Source of the DNA: Pseudoteredinibacter isoporae_A
GTDB lineage: Bacteria; Pseudomonadota; Gammaproteobacteria; Pseudomonadales; Cellvibrionaceae
Length of the DNA stretch: 64,000 nucleotides
Assembly: GCF_040372805.1 (NCBI RefSeq)
Contig: NZ_BAABWJ010000001.1
Span: forward strand, 806,001 to 870,000
Direction of reading: 5' to 3'
Positions 60,396 to 64,000 of the stretch are shown here, in pieces (position 1 is the first letter of the stretch; every line of letters begins with the position of its first letter). A program made the translations under genes and the position numbers. The notes beneath the pieces are model-generated. The model was given only the letters and a program-made list of their open reading frames with translations. It did no database searches and was not told where the DNA came from.

Positions 60396-61658
60396 ATGAA
60401 ATTTATTGATCTTTTTGCTGGACTAGGAGGCTTCCATCAAGGCTTGGTGAATGCCGGTGGGTTTGAATGTGTTTTTGCTTCAGAAATTGATGAATCCCTC
60501 CGAGAAATATATGCCAATAATCATGGACTATCGCCTCATGGCGATATTACTAAAGTTCATGAGTCATCTGTCCCAGAGCACGATGTTTTATGCGCGGGCT
60601 TTCCTTGTCAACCGTTCTCGTTAGCAGGTTCGAAAAAAGGCGCTAAATGTCCAGAATCAGGAAAGCTTATTAACGACATTATACGGATAGCAGAATATAG
60701 GCGGCCTAACTTTTTAATGTTAGAGAATGTGCCAAATGTCCTGACCATTGAAAATGGCAGTTTCTGGCATTACATCAAAAGCTCTTTTGAGGGCTTGGGT
60801 TACAAAATCATACACAAGGTTATATCGCCTGATGAAGTAGGTATTCCCCAAAATCGTAAGAGGCTTTTTATAGTTGGTTCTCTTGATCATCAGTTGTTAG
60901 ATTGTTTTGAGTGGCCATTGCAGAAAAAAGAAAAAACGCTTGAGGCTGTCATAGAGAAAAAGATTAAACGTAACCATAAAAGGCTTGAGGATGGAAAACG
61001 TTTACAGCTTGAGCACTGGCAACGCTTACTGATTGATTGTGGCTTGAAAACTATGCCGCCAATTTCATTATGTGCGCCTGAGTTTGGAGCAACATACCCA
61101 TTAGATTTTCATAATCTTCGGGTAAAAGACATGCAGAACTATAAAGGCGCATACGGAAAGAGCTTAAAAGACTGTAAATCTTGGTCTGAAGTTATGATGT
61201 TAATGCCTAGTTATGTACAAAAGAACAAGGCAGCTCCCGAGTGGATGCTGGAATCGGTCGAATATAGTCGTTCTTTTTATCGTAAACATAAAAGGTTCTT
61301 GAATAGTTGGCACAAAAACCTACAAAAAGAAAATAATAGTTGGCAAATACTAGAATGGAGAGGTCATCGCGACTATTTAAATTTTGATAGACATCTGATA
61401 CAGTTTAGGGCTTCGGGAATAAGAATTATAAGGGCAGTTAGAGCACCGTCACTAATATCCATGACACCAACACAGATTCCTATTGTTGGGTCTCAAATGC
61501 GATACCTCTCAAAGCATGAAGCGGCTAAATTACAAAATCTTCATAAGCTAAAGTCTATACCTAAAAATGACACTAGAGCCTTTAAAGCTTTTGGTAATGC
61601 TGTGAATGCTAAAGTGGTTGAATTGATTGCTAAGAAATTAATAAAATTACAAGGATAG
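60396..61658 (+). CDS. DNA (cytosine-5-)-methyltransferase
   Basis: The 420-residue enzyme methylates cytosine C5 in DNA. Motifs are in standard order: I FAGLGGF at 6-12, IV GFPCQPFSLAG with the catalytic Cys71, VI LENVPNV at 109-114, VIII QNRKRLFIVG at 152-161, a long variable target-recognition region (about 180-345), and X KAFGNAVNAKVVELIAKKL near 400-418. ATG 60396 gives the canonical MKFIDLFAG start; the ATG at 60384 would overlap the previous gene. It lies 1 base before the GHKL ATPase gene, and no separate restriction endonuclease gene is present. Confidence 0.93.
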   Translation: MKFIDLFAGLGGFHQGLVNAGGFECVFASEIDESLREIYANNHGLSPHGDITKVHESSVPEHDVLCAGFPCQPFSLAGSKKGAKCPESGKLINDIIRIAEYRRPNFLMLENVPNVLTIENGSFWHYIKSSFEGLGYKIIHKVISPDEVGIPQNRKRLFIVGSLDHQLLDCFEWPLQKKEKTLEAVIEKKIKRNHKRLEDGKRLQLEHWQRLLIDCGLKTMPPISLCAPEFGATYPLDFHNLRVKDMQNYKGAYGKSLKDCKSWSEVMMLMPSYVQKNKAAPEWMLESVEYSRSFYRKHKRFLNSWHKNLQKENNSWQILEWRGHRDYLNFDRHLIQFRASGIRIIRAVRAPSLISMTPTQIPIVGSQMRYLSKHEAAKLQNLHKLKSIPKNDTRAFKAFGNAVNAKVVELIAKKLIKLQG

Positions 61659-61659
61659 T

Positions 61660-63405
61660 ATGATGTCAAACGACAAGTTCTTTGTTGATGTTTCTCCAGA
61701 AATGCAGCTTTACAAAATATTGCAGAGACAATCCTACGGGGTAGGCACTGCTATTGCGGAATTTATTGATAACTCTATTCAAGCATTTATAGATAAGAAA
61801 AAAGCAATCACGGCAATAGAGGGCAAAGACGCCACCTTAAGTATTAGAATATCTATAGATTCCAATAAGAATGAAATCATTATTGAAGATAATGCAAGTG
61901 GAATAAATAGGGCTGATTTTCAAAGAGCTATAAAAATGGGGTTAGATGCTAATTTAGCTCATAACGATGAAAGCTTATCTGTTTATGGTATAGGGATGAA
62001 ATCTTCAGCTATCTGGTTCTCAAATCGCTGGGTAATTGAAACATCAGCTCTTGGTTCGAATGAAAAGTTGATTGCTGAGTTTGATTTAAACAGGCTATTA
62101 GAAACAGGCGATGTAAGAATACCTGTAAATTCAGAACCACAGGAAATAAATCAACACTATACAAAAATTATTATCAAGGACTCTTTGAGAAAGTTAAAGG
62201 ATCAAAAATCATTATTTCAAGATAACGTCCTTCCTTATCTCCAAGAAACATTTTTTAAATTTAAATTTTTTTCTATTTCAATGAATTATGATGGTGAGGT
62301 TCTTAATTCAGATAAAGCCTTCTTGAAATTGCCCAAGCCGTTAGTTTATCCACCAGTAGATGCGAGTAGTAATCCGATAACCAGTAATGATAAAGAATGG
62401 AAGATGAAAGTTGACTTTACAGTCAATGGCAAGCAGGTTAAAGGGTTTATTATGATAATGGAAACAGGTGGTTACCATCAGCCAGGGATACGGCTGCTCC
62501 GCAATAATAGGGTGATAGTCGGGACTCAAGGGGGAGGCAGACAGAATAGACCCCCTTTACTGTTAAAAACCGCTAACAAATATGGAGCCCAAAGGATATA
62601 TGGCGAATTAACACTAAATGACTTTAGAGTTAATTTTATGAAAACAGATTTCGACGATGAATTAAACGAAGTGTATGATTATTTGAATGTGCTACTTAAA
62701 GGTAACGGTTCTGGCGAAGACTATTTCAAGCAGACCAATAATTTTAGAAAGAGAAAGTCAAAGATATCTCCAACTCCTGAATCGCCCAACGACGAATCTA
62801 GCCATGATGACTCCAATGATAAAAACGAAGCTGGCTTTCAGCAAAATAACATAACACCATCCAATATTGCCCCGAATACTAATCAATATACTGAGGGGGT
62901 TGATAGTAACATCAATAATGGATCTGATTCAGAATCTCCCAAAGATGATCCTCCTAAAGGTGAATCTGTAGAAATTAATAAGTCGGGAAACACAAGAATA
63001 GCCTCTTCAGATAAAATTGTTGAAAAGCTAAATCAATTAGGCTCAAATAAATTAAAGAGCCTATATAACTCCCTCTGCTCAACTTCTTTAGATAGTCACC
63101 CAGCTCTTTCTTATGTTGGGGCTTGGTCTTTTATCGAAACTCTTTGCAGTTTTTACTCTCATAAATCAGAACAAAATTATAGTGGTGACTTTCAGGCATT
63201 TTTCAGTAAAAACAGGTTGTCTGTTTGGAATATTGCTTCATCTCATGGCGCATCAATTAGGGCTGCTTTAAAGGATATTGCTGATATAGGGAATGCCTCT
63301 AAACATGACCCCGTATTCTATGCAGGGAATGCTAGGCAGTTAGCAATTAATTTTGAAACACTGGAGCCTACTCTTTTAGCATTAATGAGTGATATTTTAG
63401 AATAG
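61660..63405 (+). CDS. GHKL ATPase of MORC/MutL-like type with HEPN-like C-terminus
   Basis: The 581-residue protein has a Bergerat-fold ATPase: N-box AIAEFIDNSIQA (Glu34, Asp37, Asn38), G1 EDNASGI (Asp77, Gly81), G2 YGIGMKSSA (110-118), then an S5-like transducer region including FMKTDFDDELNEVYDYL (about 230-345). A 90-residue Asn/Ser/Asp/Pro-rich linker follows (about 365-455). The C-terminal domain, SYVGAWSFIETLCSFYSH to IADIGNASKHDP, is helical and looks DUF4145/HEPN-like. Such ATPases beside C5 methyltransferases are known from MORC-related restriction systems. Here it is translated right after the methyltransferase (AAGGA site, 1-base gap). Confidence 0.85.
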   Translation: MMSNDKFFVDVSPEMQLYKILQRQSYGVGTAIAEFIDNSIQAFIDKKKAITAIEGKDATLSIRISIDSNKNEIIIEDNASGINRADFQRAIKMGLDANLAHNDESLSVYGIGMKSSAIWFSNRWVIETSALGSNEKLIAEFDLNRLLETGDVRIPVNSEPQEINQHYTKIIIKDSLRKLKDQKSLFQDNVLPYLQETFFKFKFFSISMNYDGEVLNSDKAFLKLPKPLVYPPVDASSNPITSNDKEWKMKVDFTVNGKQVKGFIMIMETGGYHQPGIRLLRNNRVIVGTQGGGRQNRPPLLLKTANKYGAQRIYGELTLNDFRVNFMKTDFDDELNEVYDYLNVLLKGNGSGEDYFKQTNNFRKRKSKISPTPESPNDESSHDDSNDKNEAGFQQNNITPSNIAPNTNQYTEGVDSNINNGSDSESPKDDPPKGESVEINKSGNTRIASSDKIVEKLNQLGSNKLKSLYNSLCSTSLDSHPALSYVGAWSFIETLCSFYSHKSEQNYSGDFQAFFSKNRLSVWNIASSHGASIRAALKDIADIGNASKHDPVFYAGNARQLAINFETLEPTLLALMSDILE

Positions 63406-63414
63406 GTCAATCAG

Positions 63415-63465
63415 AGGAACCAACTCAAGCGTAGCTGTAAACTGGGTTGGTTCCTATTGTTTTTA
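63415..63465 (+). terminator. hairpin terminator after the GHKL ATPase
   Basis: Perfect 10-bp arms AGGAACCAAC (63415-63424) and GTTGGTTCCT (63446-63455) enclose a 21-base loop, followed by ATTGTTTTT. It lies 10 bases beyond the stop and defines the end of the operon, so no fourth gene belongs to it. Confidence 0.8.
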
Positions 63466-64000
63466 GGTGTAACTACTACCTAATACCGCAAGATTAGAGG
63501 TATTTGGCAGGGAAGCTAGAAATTGGCGTTTGAACCTCTGACCATGACTTCATTTTCACGAAATAAGGTTGTTCCGTAAACCACCTGTTGACTATCGAAC
63601 GCTCATTGTCAGGGCCCTTTTGAAATTCCTGAAGACCGAACAGATAGAGATTCCCTGATCAACTACCAGCTATGCTCAATGGCAAGATTTTATGGGAAAG
63701 CCCGCCATTGCCGACGCGATTTTAGATCGTATTGTCCAACGTGCATATACCTTCAACCTAAAAGGTGAATCCAAGCGGAAAGTTCATTCTCCAATGAAAA
63801 CATCAACAAAATAAGCTTCTTTGAAGTGATTTGATATGGCCTTGTCACAAAATTATACGGCCCGAGTAATCAGTAGCAGCCTCTAAAGATTAGCTGCTCT
63901 GTTTTGCCTCAACATTTGACTGCATTAGTTCAGGGGGTTGTTTTTTATGCAACAGCATGAATAATAACCAATCTTAATTGGCTCGCCATTAGGCATTAGG
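63466..64000. other. gene-poor right end of the window with an IS relic
   Basis: No intact gene is present. A 52-codon IstB-like relic lies at 63659-63814. A short frame RKPPVDYRTLIVRALLKFLK at about 63575-63655 ends at a TGA just before it and looks like another broken piece of uncertain origin. The last 180 bases show nothing that I can assign. Confidence 0.55.
63659..63814 (+). pseudogene. IstB ATP-binding protein of an IS21-family element, C-terminal relic
   Basis: The frame reads YAQWQDFMGKPAIADAILDR, then IVQRAYTFNLKGESKRK and a stop at 63812-63814. The ADAILDR(I/L)V and NLKGESxRK blocks are the C-terminal signature of IstB/DnaC-like helper ATPases of IS21 elements. The P-loop part is gone and a TGA lies just upstream, so this is a dead fragment. 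Confidence 0.8.

Noticed and set aside
63406..64000. Vsr nuclease or Z1 helicase genes expected beside a MORC-type methyltransferase system
   Set aside because: A strong hairpin terminator follows the ATPase and the remaining sequence holds only transposon relics.
1..64000. tRNA or rRNA genes
   Set aside because: No cloverleaf with a GTTCGAATC-type T loop in intergenic DNA and no rRNA-like conserved stretches were found by eye.

Overview
The window reads as chromosomal DNA of a marine-type gammaproteobacterium. The evidence is UvrD, HexR, CysH, YbjQ and YaiI homologues, two large TonB-dependent receptors, PQQ dehydrogenases and haloalkane-dehalogenase chemistry. A Cellvibrionales/Spongiibacteraceae-like source is my inference only. 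Nearly all of 0-51.5 kb has balanced base composition and dense genes. From about 51.6 kb to the end the DNA is clearly AT-richer, gene-poor and full of mobile-element debris: an acquired island.

0-12.5 kb: the end of a YidB/DUF937-like gene, uvrD, and a hydantoin/5-oxoproline-type utilisation locus. That locus has a TonB receptor, a hydantoin/Asp-Glu racemase, HyuA, HyuB, an MFS carrier, a small PPIase and a divergent Lrp/AsnC regulator. 12.5-18.4 kb: small membrane proteins (ICMT-like, RDD), an isopenicillin-N-synthase-like dioxygenase, a DUF4345 gene convergent with its probable MarR repressor (shared operator motif), a secreted M28 peptidase, and hexR. 18.7-28.7 kb: a second TonB receptor followed by a Tat-exported gluconate-2-dehydrogenase gamma-like subunit, a GMC oxidoreductase and a thioesterase; then GST-like proteins, a PhyH dioxygenase and two small P-loop kinases. 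28.9-40.4 kb: YaiI, small proteins including a CHMI tautomerase, then a long minus-strand operon of periplasmic redox proteins (a c-heme/beta-propeller lyase-like protein, a secreted VOC protein, two PQQ dehydrogenases) divergent from an AraC regulator; then cysH. 40.6-51.3 kb: an FHA protein, YbjQ, a DJ-1/GlxA pair, an OYE plus MEST-like hydrolase pair with a TetR and a D-aminoacylase-like amidohydrolase, then a second TetR (clear operator) with a subfamily-I haloalkane dehalogenase.

51.6-64 kb (island): orphan AT-rich genes; a decayed IS3-family copy (nonsense codon plus internal deletion); an unassigned three-gene minus-strand operon of a ferritin-like di-iron protein, a JmjC/cupin-like Fe(II) oxygenase and an unknown helical protein; a dead tyrosine recombinase; a second frameshifted IS3 remnant; then a compact operon of an HTH-like protein, a C5-cytosine DNA methyltransferase and a MORC/MutL-type GHKL ATPase ending at a strong hairpin; finally an IS21 IstB relic. 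The di-iron/JmjC operon and the methyltransferase-ATPase operon are the best candidates for undescribed systems. No tRNA, rRNA or CRISPR array was seen.
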